Shown: positions 17,514 through 25,304, counted from the stretch's first letter. The stretch is DNA of 64,000 nucleotides from Aequorivita soesokkakensis (GCF_001641085.1 NZ_LXIE01000012.1:124001-188000), one strand, 5' to 3'. Numbers and translations: made by a program. The notes: generated by a model from the letters alone, not told the origin.

Positions 17514-18330
17514 ACTCGTTTTCCTCAACGATTTTTTGTCCTTCGGCGCTTAATATATAATCAATAAATTCTTTTGTAATTCCGGTTGGCTCTCCATTTG
17601 TTATTAAATCTAAATCGCGAATTATTGGAAATTTACCATTAATAATATTTGCCAATGTAGGTTCAATAATTTCACCATTGGGCATAATGATAGCAATACC
17701 TTTCACGTCTTTATTCATCCAGGCGTTTGATAGAATTCCAAGTGCAGCATCGCTTTGTACAATGGCGGTCTGTTCTTCATTATTTGCGCCCAATACTAAA
17801 TCAGCACCGGCTGCTTCAGCTTCTTTGTCGCCAAGAACAATTTCCATAAAAACGTGGCGAGTGCCTCTAGCAGCTTCTTTATCTATTACTAAAATATCTT
17901 TATCGGGGCCATTTAATTCTTTCCAATTTGCAATTTCGCCTCGATAGATTTTTGCAAGCTGTTCAATTGATAGTGATTTAATGCCTGCATCGTAAATCTC
18001 TGACGACACTACAGGCACTACGGCATCTCTTCCTATCGGTATAACCACAAAGTTGGTATTTGGATATTGTGCAATTTCCTTTTCGGTAATATTTCTTGAA
18101 ATCATACCTATTTCTATTTGCTGCGCTCCCACTTGATTTATGCCAACTCCAGAACCTCCCGCATTTACAATAATTTTAACGTCGGGATGGGTTTTCATAA
18201 ATTGTTCGGCGGCAATTGATATTACGGGCAATACAGTTGTAGAACCTGAAGCATTAATTACCGTTTTGTTATTATTGGAACAAGCAATAAATAGGAATGG
18301 GATACAAAAAATCCAGAGGTTTTTTTTCAT
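17494..18330 (-). CDS. pstS: Phosphate-binding lipoprotein PstS
   Basis: 278-residue solute-binding protein. Signal MKKNLWIFCIPFLFIACS with lipobox FIAC predicts a lipoprotein. Binding-site motifs of the PstS family are visible: INASGSTTVLPV near residue 25, NAGGSGVGINQV near 60, and the GTRHVF-type loop ARGTRHVFMEIVLG near 150. Family members bind phosphate and largely reject arsenate. It is first of the pstSCAB block and 22 bases after arsM. Whether it favours phosphate or arsenate cannot be read from these motifs. Confidence 0.87.
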   Translation of the reverse strand: MKKNLWIFCIPFLFIACSNNNKTVINASGSTTVLPVISIAAEQFMKTHPDVKIIVNAGGSGVGINQVGAQQIEIGMISRNITEKEIAQYPNTNFVVIPIGRDAVVPVVSSEIYDAGIKSLSIEQLAKIYRGEIANWKELNGPDKDILVIDKEAARGTRHVFMEIVLGDKEAEAAGADLVLGANNEEQTAIVQSDAALGILSNAWMNKDVKGIAIIMPNGEIIEPTLANIINGKFPIIRDLDLITNGEPTGITKEFIDYILSAEGQKIVEENEYVSISK

Positions 18331-18352
18331 CTTTTTGTTTTAGGTTATTTAT

Positions 18353-19321
18353 TTAACAACACCCGCCACCATCATAGTGAAAAGTTGATTCGCTAATAAA
18401 AATATCATCACGCCCTAAACTTGCCAACGCGCCAGCAGTTTTATCGCATATCGCTATCGGTTGATTTTTAAGTAGAATATGTCCTTTTTTATCATCAAAA
18501 TGATTTTCTGAACCGAAATAGATTGCCGCTTTTCCTGTGAAAACACAAGGGCCGTCTTCTGGCATTGGGTCTTTTATTGCTGCAACCTCGATGGATTCAA
18601 TATAGATTAACTCTTCGGTTGGGTAGTTTTTTGGATCGAGGATTCGGTATGGTTTTCTAGCGCGAATTTCAATGGTGCCGAAACCTACATCGGTCAACGC
18701 TTTCACGTATTCAGCAATTGGAAGACTTCCGCTTAAACAAAGTGCACGAAGGCGTGAATCTTCGCGAAGGGTTTCATTCATTTGCTGCTCGCAAGTTGGG
18801 TCACTCATTACCAAACGTCCGTGCGGTTTTAAAACACGGTACATTTCTTCAATAGCTTTTTTAAGATCGTCAGCTTTAAAAATATTGAATAGACAGTTCT
18901 GCGCGGCAACATCTATTGAATTATCTTCAACTGGAAGATTTAGGGCATCGCCTTTTTTCAAATCAACAAACTCACTTTTGAACCAAGGATTCATTGCTTC
19001 GGCTTCCTTGAAATTTTTTCGGGAAGCTTCCAGCATTTCGGTTACGGTATCAACGCCAATTACACCCCCTTTTTGTCTATTGAAATATGAAAACTGCAAA
19101 AGTTCCATTCCACCGCCAACGCCAACATATAGCATTTTTGGGTTATTGGTAAGATCGCGAGCATTTACGGTACTTCCGCAGCCATAATTCATTTCCTGCA
19201 TTATTTTCGGAATTTTCAATCCAGGAAGCTCCCAAATTGGGTTTGTGGTGCAACAAAGACCTACATCTGGGGTTAAAGCTGCTTGTTTGTATACATCGTT
19301 TGTGGTTTCTAAATAGCTCAT
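18353..19321 (-). CDS. arsM: Arsenite S-adenosylmethionine methyltransferase, arsenosugar type (ArsM)
   Basis: 322-residue SAM-dependent methyltransferase that would make dimethylated arsenic for arsenosugar synthesis. The Rossmann motif is MLYVGVGGGMELLQFSYF (about 63-80), followed by GVIGVDTVTEMLEASRKN and AAQNCLFNIF. Cysteines that may bind As(III) are in place: the CC pair in GLCCTTNP, YGCGS, DPTCEQ and ALCLSG. The protein ends in GGGCC, an added thiol tail that resembles arsenic-binding tails. It sits 5 bases after the purine nucleoside phosphorylase gene and 22 before pstS. The subfamily call rests on the CCTTNPIW start and on the ArsS neighbour. Confidence 0.9.
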   Translation of the reverse strand: MSYLETTNDVYKQAALTPDVGLCCTTNPIWELPGLKIPKIMQEMNYGCGSTVNARDLTNNPKMLYVGVGGGMELLQFSYFNRQKGGVIGVDTVTEMLEASRKNFKEAEAMNPWFKSEFVDLKKGDALNLPVEDNSIDVAAQNCLFNIFKADDLKKAIEEMYRVLKPHGRLVMSDPTCEQQMNETLREDSRLRALCLSGSLPIAEYVKALTDVGFGTIEIRARKPYRILDPKNYPTEELIYIESIEVAAIKDPMPEDGPCVFTGKAAIYFGSENHFDDKKGHILLKNQPIAICDKTAGALASLGRDDIFISESTFHYDGGGCC

Positions 19322-19326
19322 ATTTT

Positions 19327-20145
19327 TTAAAGTTCTTTTATTAATTCCGTAAATAAAGTAATCATATCTGGCTCCGCTTGCTCAGCAGAAGCTATTATAT
19401 CTGCTATATCAACAGGTTTTAGGTTTTCTGGGTTACATTCATCCGTCAAAACTGAAACTGCTGAAACAGGAAGTTTTAAATGATTTGCAACAATTACTTC
19501 CGGCACGGTGCTCATCCCGACGGCATCTGCGCCTATAATTTTTAGATATCTATATTCTGCACGTGTTTCCAGTTGTGGGCCAACCACGCTGGCATAGACA
19601 CCTTTGTGCAATGTTATATTTTTTTCTGAAGCAATCAGCTCCAATTTCTTATTCATTTCTGTGTCATAAGGCGCACTCATATCCGCAAAGCGCTCGCCCA
19701 TTTTTTCAACACCACGAAAGGCGAGGGGAGAGCTGCCTTGTAAATTTATGTGATCGTCAATAAGCATAATTTCACCTTTTTTGAAGTTTAGATTGATGGC
19801 TCCAGAAGCGTTGCTCACCAACAAATGTTTAATCCCTAAAAGATGCATTACGCGCACTGGAAAGGTAACGTCGCGCAAAGTGTAGCCTTCATAAACATGG
19901 AAGCGACCTTGCATAACCACTACTTTTTTTCCTTCCAAAGTTCCATAAATCAATTTTCCTTTGTGAAATTCAACCGTTGCCGTTGGGAAATTTGGGATGT
20001 GGTTATAGCTAACTTCACTTTCAATCTCAATGTTTTCCACGATTTTGCCCAGACCGGTACCGAGAATGATTCCCACTTCAGGGTTTTTAAATCCGCGCTG
20101 CTTTAAATAGTCTGCGGCTTCTTCAATGTATTTTGTACTACTCAT
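19327..20145 (-). CDS. Purine-nucleoside phosphorylase (trimeric PNP family)
   Basis: 272-residue PNP of the mammalian-type trimeric family. Visible: VGIILGTGLGKIVENI phosphate loop, MQGRFHVYEGYT, VSNASGAINLNFKKGE, GVYASVVGPQLETRAEY and GADAVGMSTVPEV. It catalyses phosphorolysis of purine nucleosides. The pathway context matters: ArsS is believed to yield a 5'-deoxy-5'-dimethylarsinoyl-adenosine-like nucleoside, and removal of adenine by this enzyme would give an arsenical ribose 1-phosphate for the glycosyltransferases. Ordinary salvage is the alternative. It lies 3 bases after the TIGR04282 gene and 5 before arsM. Confidence 0.9.
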   Translation of the reverse strand: MSSTKYIEEAADYLKQRGFKNPEVGIILGTGLGKIVENIEIESEVSYNHIPNFPTATVEFHKGKLIYGTLEGKKVVVMQGRFHVYEGYTLRDVTFPVRVMHLLGIKHLLVSNASGAINLNFKKGEIMLIDDHINLQGSSPLAFRGVEKMGERFADMSAPYDTEMNKKLELIASEKNITLHKGVYASVVGPQLETRAEYRYLKIIGADAVGMSTVPEVIVANHLKLPVSAVSVLTDECNPENLKPVDIADIIASAEQAEPDMITLFTELIKEL

Positions 20146-20148
20146 AAT

Positions 20149-20841
20149 CTATAAAAAATTTTTGTCTAAATGCGGGGGTAAAAATTGCTGAAAAGCGTCC
20201 ACATTTTTAATGTCTTCGTAATAATCTACATCGTTCCGTTCTTCGAGAAGAACATATTTTCCGCTTTTTAAATCTTTCAGCGTAGCTTCCAAAACAGTAG
20301 TAGTCCCCCAATCTTTATTTTGAAAAATTTCAGATTTCAATTCTTTCATACCCAATAGATAATAGCCGCCATCGGTTGCTGGGCCGATTACAAAAGGAGT
20401 GGTTTCAAGCGCATTATAAGCATTTTCAATATCTTTTTGTTGCAGCTCATAAATATCGCTGCCTACTATCATCACTTTTTCATACCCCAATCCGAACATT
20501 TCTGAAAATGCATTCTGCATACGTTCGCCTAAATCATTTCCCGATTGCAATTTTTTTCTGAAAATATCCGGGTTCCAAATATCGTCGCGGTGAATGTTTT
20601 CAGAATAAAATACATATTTATCCACATTTAGCTTTTCAGTAATTTCCACGGTGTGCTTCAACAGAAATTTATAAATATTCAACGCGCTTTCATCGCCAAC
20701 TGATTTTGCCAATCGGGTTTTTACTTTGCCCAATTCGGGGTTTCTGGTGAAAATAATTAGCGCTTTTTTTGAAGTGGGAAAATGAAAATCGAAAGCCATT
20801 TCATTGTCGCCATCAGTTTGTTTTGAGGAGAGTAAGCCCAT
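20149..20841 (-). CDS. TIGR04282 family arsenosugar-associated glycosyltransferase
   Basis: 230-residue protein of the rSAM/selenodomain-associated transferase 1 family (DUF2064-like GT-A fold). Conserved features: LIIFTRNPELGKVKTRLAKSVG nucleotide-sugar segment near residue 28, GNDLGERMQNAF, KVMIVGSDIYELQ and IGPATDGGYYLLGMK. Such enzymes are nucleotidyl- or glycosyltransferase-like; their reaction in arsenosugar making is unproven. It lies between the rhodanese and PNP genes with gaps of 19 and 3 bases. The ATG gives an N-terminal ~25-residue extension with no clear function. Confidence 0.85.
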   Translation of the reverse strand: MGLLSSKQTDGDNEMAFDFHFPTSKKALIIFTRNPELGKVKTRLAKSVGDESALNIYKFLLKHTVEITEKLNVDKYVFYSENIHRDDIWNPDIFRKKLQSGNDLGERMQNAFSEMFGLGYEKVMIVGSDIYELQQKDIENAYNALETTPFVIGPATDGGYYLLGMKELKSEIFQNKDWGTTTVLEATLKDLKSGKYVLLEERNDVDYYEDIKNVDAFQQFLPPHLDKNFL

Positions 20842-20860
20842 TTTTCAGTGTTCAATAAAT

Positions 20861-21361
20861 TTAATAAATAGGATTTCCTTCCTTTAAATATTTACGCCAG
20901 ATTTTTGAAAAAGTATGCACGTTTTCCGTTTCTGTTCCGGTTGAATCAATCACGGGATAATCCTTGTTTTTCCATTCAAAGATACCGCCATAAAGATTTT
21001 TTACGTTGGTGAATCCCACTTTTTTTAATTTTTCACCAATTTTTTCGGAACGGATTCCCACGGAGCAATAAATAATTATCGGCGTATCTTTTTTTAATTT
21101 TTGAAGTTGTTTTTCTTCGGAAGAAAAATCATTAAAACCCACATTTTTAGCCGAAGCAATATGGCTCACGTTAAATTCTTCCGTTTCACGTGCATCAAGA
21201 ATTGCAACAGAATCGTTCATTTGAAGCATCCGCAATTCTTCAACAGAAATGTATGGAATACTTCGTGTATTGTACTGCTCCAAAAGTTTGTCAAGCGATT
21301 TTTGGGCAATCGCCGGACTAATGGAAAGAAAAATTATTAAAAATGATAGAATTATTTTCAT
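20861..21361 (-). CDS. Exported rhodanese-like sulfurtransferase
   Basis: 166 residues starting at ATG 21361, which gives a proper signal peptide (MKIILSFLIIFLSISPAIAQ); a longer reading would add a 35-residue tail out of the upstream spacer. One rhodanese domain with DARETEEF substrate segment, active-site loop YCSVGIRSE and a YGGIFEWKN end. The catalytic loop is CX4R, the sulfurtransferase length, not the CX5R loop of Cdc25/Acr2 arsenate reductases. The periplasmic location and operon place suggest a thiol or thioarsenical role, unproven. Confidence 0.83.
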   Translation of the reverse strand: MKIILSFLIIFLSISPAIAQKSLDKLLEQYNTRSIPYISVEELRMLQMNDSVAILDARETEEFNVSHIASAKNVGFNDFSSEEKQLQKLKKDTPIIIYCSVGIRSEKIGEKLKKVGFTNVKNLYGGIFEWKNKDYPVIDSTGTETENVHTFSKIWRKYLKEGNPIY

Positions 21362-21413
21362 TGGATGATTTAAAGACCACAGTTCTTTAAAACCTGTGAG
21401 GTCCTTTTTAAAA

Positions 21414-22490
21414 TTAATTTGCCACGGCACCCTGACAACTGCTTCCCGCGCCTGCGGTACAGCCATAGCAATGTTGGGAGATTATAATTTTTCTATTGTT
21501 TAAAATATCTTCGTTGTATTCTGAAATGTGCTGAATTTTGCTTGCAACCTTCAGTTCCAACATTTGGTTAAAATCACAATCATATAAATATCCATCCCAA
21601 CTTATGGAAATTGTATTTCGGCACATTACGTTTTTCACTGCTGCCGGATTGTAGGCTTCCACTAAAGAATACATATAATCCTCATAGTTTTCTGAAGCAA
21701 TTAAATAATCTAAAAACCTAGAAATTGGCAGATTTGTAATAGCGAAAAGATTGTGGAAATGTATTCCAAAATCTTCAAGCAATGCTTTTTTGAAATCCTT
21801 TTCCATACTTGCTTGGTCGCCTGGTAAAAATGCGCCACTTGGGTTATAGACCAAATCCAATCGCAAGTCACTTTCGGGCATTCCGTAACCAACGGCATTG
21901 AGCTCTTGTAAAGCTTTAATGGAAAGGTCAAAAACACCTTCGCCTCTTTGTTTGTCAGTTTTGCCGCGTGTCCAATGTGGCATGCTGCTCACAACATGTA
22001 CATTGTGGCTTTTAAAAAATTCCGGTAGATCGTAATATTTTTTGTTGGCGCGAATAATAGTAAGATTACTTCGAACGATAAAATCCTTGATTCCAGCTTT
22101 GCTGGCCTCATCAACAAACCAGCGGAAATCTGGGTTCATTTCGGGAGCGCCACCAGTAAGATCCAAAGTGTGGGCACCTGTGTTTCGGATAACTTCCAAA
22201 CACTGCTCCATCGTTTCGCGCGTCATTATTTCCTTTCGGTCGGGTCCTGCGTCTACGTGGCAGTGCTCACAAACTTGGTTGCACATATAACCAACGTTAA
22301 TTTGAAGGATTTCAAGTTTATTCGGGCGCAATGGAAATTGATCTGTTTCCTTTATTTTTTCTGAAAAAGTGGGAAGCTCGCCGCTTGCGAAAATACCGTT
22401 TGATAGTTTTTCGAGTTGTTTATTGGCCATAGCAAGATCGCTGTGACGTTTATGAAGAGATTCTTGTTTTTTCTTTTTTTCTTTTAGCAT
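21414..22490 (-). CDS. arsS: Radical SAM arsenosugar synthase (ArsS)
   Basis: Radical SAM enzyme of about 358 residues that joins dimethylarsenic to the 5'-deoxyadenosyl group, the key step of arsenosugar making. The cluster motif CNQVCEHC (CxxxCxxC) lies in GYMCNQVCEHCHVDAGP; LDLTGGAPEMNPDF is the GGE-like SAM motif. The C-terminal cysteine set is DCDFNQM and HCYGCTAGAGSSCQG, the DUF3641-type region. I chose ATG 22490 (MLKEKKKK) over GTG 22547, which would overlap the previous gene and run through a small hairpin (22524-22539). It is the second gene of the operon. Confidence 0.9.
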   Translation of the reverse strand: MLKEKKKKQESLHKRHSDLAMANKQLEKLSNGIFASGELPTFSEKIKETDQFPLRPNKLEILQINVGYMCNQVCEHCHVDAGPDRKEIMTRETMEQCLEVIRNTGAHTLDLTGGAPEMNPDFRWFVDEASKAGIKDFIVRSNLTIIRANKKYYDLPEFFKSHNVHVVSSMPHWTRGKTDKQRGEGVFDLSIKALQELNAVGYGMPESDLRLDLVYNPSGAFLPGDQASMEKDFKKALLEDFGIHFHNLFAITNLPISRFLDYLIASENYEDYMYSLVEAYNPAAVKNVMCRNTISISWDGYLYDCDFNQMLELKVASKIQHISEYNEDILNNRKIIISQHCYGCTAGAGSSCQGAVAN

Positions 22491-22543
22491 AAAATTTTTT
22501 CGAATTCGATTTTTAAAAATATTCCGATATAAAAATCGGGTGC

Positions 22544-22882
22544 TCACATTTCTAATTTGTTCACTTTGTTCATCATCATCACTCCGTGAACCAAGGTTGC
22601 GCCACTCTTTATGGCAGCGCCAACGTGTATTGCTTCCATCATTTCCTCTTTAGTTACTCCCCGTTGCAGCGTATCCTTTGTATATGCATCTATGCAATAA
22701 GGACATTGTTCTGTATGTGCAACTGCCAGAGCTATCAAAGCTTTTTCGCGAGCTGTGAGCGCGCCTTCTTCAAATACTTTTCCGTAGTAATCAAAAAATT
22801 TATCGCCTAGTTCTTTGCTCCATTCGGTTATGTTTCCAAATTTGCGAAGATCTGCGGGGTCATAATAATTATTAGAGGCCAT
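22544..22882 (-). CDS. Carboxymuconolactone decarboxylase-like protein, arsenosugar-associated peroxidase type
   Basis: 112-residue AhpD-fold protein. The redox motif is EQCPYCIDAYTKDTLQ, with the CxxC and downstream His replaced in part, next to ALIALAVAHT. A small family of this kind is regularly adjacent to arsS and is named for its peroxidase likeness, with no proven activity. It is the first gene of the 13-gene minus-strand run, and its 112-base upstream region should hold the operon promoter. It may reduce or protect arsenic or thiol intermediates. Confidence 0.85.
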   Translation of the reverse strand: MASNNYYDPADLRKFGNITEWSKELGDKFFDYYGKVFEEGALTAREKALIALAVAHTEQCPYCIDAYTKDTLQRGVTKEEMMEAIHVGAAIKSGATLVHGVMMMNKVNKLEM

Positions 22883-22937
22883 GATTGATTTTATTTAATA
22901 GTTACGAAATTGAAGCCATTGTGGTTTTCAATTATTG

Positions 22938-22962
22938 TAAATATAGACAAGTAGTCAGTCAA
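22938..22962 (-). promoter_or_regulatory. Candidate promoter -7 box and adjoining operator-like motif of the arsenosugar operon
   Basis: On the minus strand TATATTTA (22945-22938) is one base off the TAnnTTTG box and lies 55 bases before the first start codon. Directly upstream, TTGACTGACTACTTGTC (22962-22946) carries TGACTGACTA, which resembles half of a TetR-type palindromic operator. No regulator gene is adjacent. Weak evidence. Confidence 0.3.
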
Positions 22963-22994
22963 AAAAGAAATTGCTTACGAAAGTTTTTAAACTT

Positions 22995-23747
22995 TTAGTC
23001 AAAAGAATAAACAAAGCCACTTTCAAAATTATATTGGGAATTTGGAATACCAATGGCAGGAGTTTCATCGTAACTGAAAGTGTAAGTAGTGCTGAATGCT
23101 AAATTGTTAATGAGGTCTATAACCAAAGATGATTGACTTGAAAAACGATAATCCCCTAAATCGCTGAGTTTTGGCTGGAAATAGGTAGTGCTTACAAAAG
23201 TTATGGTTTTGGTGGGATAAAGGCTTAAAGATAAATAGGAGGAACTTCTAAAATCTCTTTGGATTGGGGTTACGCCATCACTTAACTCTTCGTGTTCATA
23301 CATTATATGGGTGCCAAAGTAAAATTTATATTTTTCGGAAGTAGTCAATTTAAATCTTGGCCCTGTTCCCAAAAGTCCTCTAAATTCTATCTTTGAAACT
23401 TTGTTGTATTGTGCCTGCGCAAAAATTTCCCAAGCAATTCTGGGGTGGAAACGATAATTATAACGAAGGTGGGTGATGCCGCTATTTTCAAATTTATTTC
23501 CTTCAATGTTTTGTAACTGAATGTCATTTTTTAACAACACCAAATGCTTGTTCATTTTATATTGAATATGAATGTTGCTGCTAAAGGAAAGATAATCGTT
23601 TATATCGCGTTTCAAGGAAAAAGCAAGACTTGTTGAACCGGAAAACCCTGAGGTGTCGGTCACTCTCCGAAGTGATTCAGCATTAAGTATTTGAGATTTT
23701 GCGGTAAATGAAAAGCCGATAATAAAAAACGCGACTATATATTTCAT
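22995..23747 (-). CDS. Outer-membrane beta-barrel protein, DUF481-like
   Basis: 250-residue exported protein. Signal MKYIVAFFIIGFSFTAKSQ is followed by alternating amphipathic strands typical of a small barrel (for example SLAFSLKRDINDYLSFSSNIH and FKLTTSEKYKFYFGTHIMYEHE) and ends in an aromatic-terminated strand, FESGFVYSFD. The pattern fits DUF481/YdiY-like proteins with no known substrate. It lies upstream of the arsenosugar operon on the same strand, separated by 112 bases, so it is probably a separate unit. Confidence 0.65.
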   Translation of the reverse strand: MKYIVAFFIIGFSFTAKSQILNAESLRRVTDTSGFSGSTSLAFSLKRDINDYLSFSSNIHIQYKMNKHLVLLKNDIQLQNIEGNKFENSGITHLRYNYRFHPRIAWEIFAQAQYNKVSKIEFRGLLGTGPRFKLTTSEKYKFYFGTHIMYEHEELSDGVTPIQRDFRSSSYLSLSLYPTKTITFVSTTYFQPKLSDLGDYRFSSQSSLVIDLINNLAFSTTYTFSYDETPAIGIPNSQYNFESGFVYSFD

Positions 23748-23805
23748 TATTTTTCAATGGTTGGTTAGCGCATTAAAAATAATCAAAAATTTAAATAAGA
23801 AGCGT

Positions 23806-24153
23806 TCATTTGTTTTCAATAAAACTTTTCAGCACTACAGCTTGGTTATGCGTTTCGTCCTTGGCGCTGTAAAGAAGAGTGAGGCGTTTCTCTTTGGCTT
23901 TTTTCAGAAGTTCTTCAATTAATTCTGGATGATTTTCCAGCTCTTTGTTGTATTTTTTTTCAAATTCTGCAAAGCGGTCTTCTTTATGGTCAAACCATTT
24001 CCGAAGGTCGGTTGAAGGTGCAATCTCTTTCATCCATTCGTCCAGTTTTGCGTCTTCTTTGGTTACGCCGCGTGGCCAAATTCTATCCACCAAAACCCTA
24101 AAACCATCATTTTTGGATGCATCTTCATAAATGCGTTTTGTTTTGATGTCCAT
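23806..24153 (-). CDS. DUF488 family protein
   Basis: 115-residue small cytoplasmic protein with the DUF488 signatures FRVLVDRIWPRGVTKEDA near the N-terminus and LRKWFDHKEDRFAEFEKKY in the middle, ending LTLLYSAKDETHNQAVVLK. Function of the family is unknown. Its ATG is 11 bases from a 7-copy heptamer array, which lies in its mRNA leader or promoter. Confidence 0.85.
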   Translation of the reverse strand: MDIKTKRIYEDASKNDGFRVLVDRIWPRGVTKEDAKLDEWMKEIAPSTDLRKWFDHKEDRFAEFEKKYNKELENHPELIEELLKKAKEKRLTLLYSAKDETHNQAVVLKSFIENK

Positions 24154-24163
24154 AAATTTTTAA

Positions 24164-24212
24164 AATCACAAATCACAAATCACAAATCACAAATCACAAA
24201 TCACAAATCACA
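24164..24212. repeat. Tandem heptamer array, unit AATCACA, 7 perfect copies
   Basis: Seven exact AATCACA units, 49 bases. Reading toward the DUF488 gene it is a row of TGTGATT, so TTTG boxes recur every 7 bases, which is the core of Bacteroidetes -33 and -7 promoter elements. No spacers or cas genes, so not CRISPR. Confidence 0.9.
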
Positions 24213-24223
24213 AATTCCAATTA

Positions 24224-24247
24224 TGTCACCCTGAGCGCAGTCGAAGG
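24224..24247. repeat. 24-bp dispersed repeat, copy 1
   Basis: The 24-base unit starting TGTCACCCTGAGCG and ending AGTCGAAGG is the exact reverse complement of 28800-28823. Related sequence with the GAGCGCAGTCGA core flanks trpC (39686-39701 and 39728-39743). It lies between the heptamer array and the tryptophan dioxygenase stop. Confidence 0.8.
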
Positions 24248-24265
24248 ACTTAATTCGCAAAAAAA

Positions 24266-25171
24266 TCATTCTCCCCAATTAGCAATTTCCTCCGCAGACC
24301 AAAGCTCCGGGAAAAACTTGCGTTGTTGGTATTTTGGGTGCAGATACTTTTGCCATTCGGAACCTCCAGTTGCAGTTTTTGTTTTACCCTTGCTGTTTAA
24401 GTAATGATTGGCGGTATCTAAATGAACCAACGGCCAAGCAACGTTGTAAAAATGGTCAAATTGCTTTAGTTTATCCTTTAATTCCTGTGAAGGATTTTTC
24501 ATTTGTTTTACGCGTTCTTCCAGGGTTTTGCCTTTTGTTTTTTCAGCTAATGTTTTAAAATCTGTTTCGTATTTTTCAATAAATTGGCCCAGGGTCAAAG
24601 TCATTTTTCCAGTTCTTCTATTGTATCCCGCATCCTTCCAATACATATTTTCAAAATAATCATTTGCGGACGGATTTATAGGTAGTCTTTCTTGACCTTG
24701 GCTGTTTACGAGGTTTTCAAGTTTGGTACAATATATTTCCAAAATACGGAACTGTGCACTCTGGAAACCGCTTGCGGGTGTAAGTGTGGAACGGAAAATA
24801 TTATAATCATCATAGCTCATTCCGTCTTTCATAATATCGAATGAGGTAATGAGCATTCTGGTGTATCTTTTTAGACGGTCCAGTTTAGTGATCCAAATTT
24901 CTTCTGAAAGATTTTCACCTTCAGAAAGCTGTTTTATTTCGTGGATCATCATTTTTAAAGTGAGTTCCGTAACTTGATGGTACATCACGAAGATTTCTTC
25001 ATCCTTAAAATCGGTTCGTGTTTTTTGAAGGGAAAGCAAAGTGTCCACTTGAATATAATCCCAATAATTAATTGGTTTTGCTTGAAGCAGCCCTTTTAAA
25101 TAGGTTTCCGGGTTTTCACCAAGGTTGCTGTATTTTTCTTCAAGGGCTTTTATGATTTCGTCGTTGATCAT
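24266..25171 (-). CDS. kynA: Tryptophan 2,3-dioxygenase
   Basis: 301-residue heme dioxygenase that opens the indole ring of L-Trp to N-formylkynurenine, first step of kynurenine catabolism. Recognised by NYWDYIQVDTLLSLQ near the N-terminus, the conserved MYHQVTELTLKMMIHE helix with the substrate-site His, SGFQSAQFR, and the C-terminal HLDTANHYL...TGGSEWQKYL (axial heme ligand and product loop). No kynurenine formamidase or other kyn gene is adjacent. It stands between ppiD and the DUF488 gene on the minus strand. Confidence 0.92.
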   Translation of the reverse strand: MINDEIIKALEEKYSNLGENPETYLKGLLQAKPINYWDYIQVDTLLSLQKTRTDFKDEEIFVMYHQVTELTLKMMIHEIKQLSEGENLSEEIWITKLDRLKRYTRMLITSFDIMKDGMSYDDYNIFRSTLTPASGFQSAQFRILEIYCTKLENLVNSQGQERLPINPSANDYFENMYWKDAGYNRRTGKMTLTLGQFIEKYETDFKTLAEKTKGKTLEERVKQMKNPSQELKDKLKQFDHFYNVAWPLVHLDTANHYLNSKGKTKTATGGSEWQKYLHPKYQQRKFFPELWSAEEIANWGE

Positions 25172-25246
25172 TTTTTTATTTAATAAAATATCTTTTAAAA
25201 ATAAGGGATATTTTCTGTTTTCTAAAGTATTCTGAAATGAGTTTCA

Positions 25247-25290
25247 AAGAAAAAAGCCTTGCTATAAAAATATAACAAGGCTTAAAAAAA
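25247..25290 (-). terminator. Rho-independent terminator after ppiD
   Basis: AAGCCTTG (25254-25261) pairs with CAAGGCTT (25276-25283), with an AU-rich inner TATA pair in the loop. On the minus strand it follows the ppiD stop by about 20 bases and is followed by TTTTTTC. The plus side also has an A/T-rich flank, but convergent use is not needed here. Confidence 0.75.
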
Positions 25291-25304
25291 TATTTTATAA
25301 ACTA

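Noticed and set aside
20861-21361. Arsenate reductase of the Acr2/Cdc25 type
   Set aside because: The active loop is CX4R, one residue shorter than the CX5R of those reductases.
24164-24212. CRISPR array candidate (seven direct repeats)
   Set aside because: Units are 7 bases with no spacers and no cas genes in the window.
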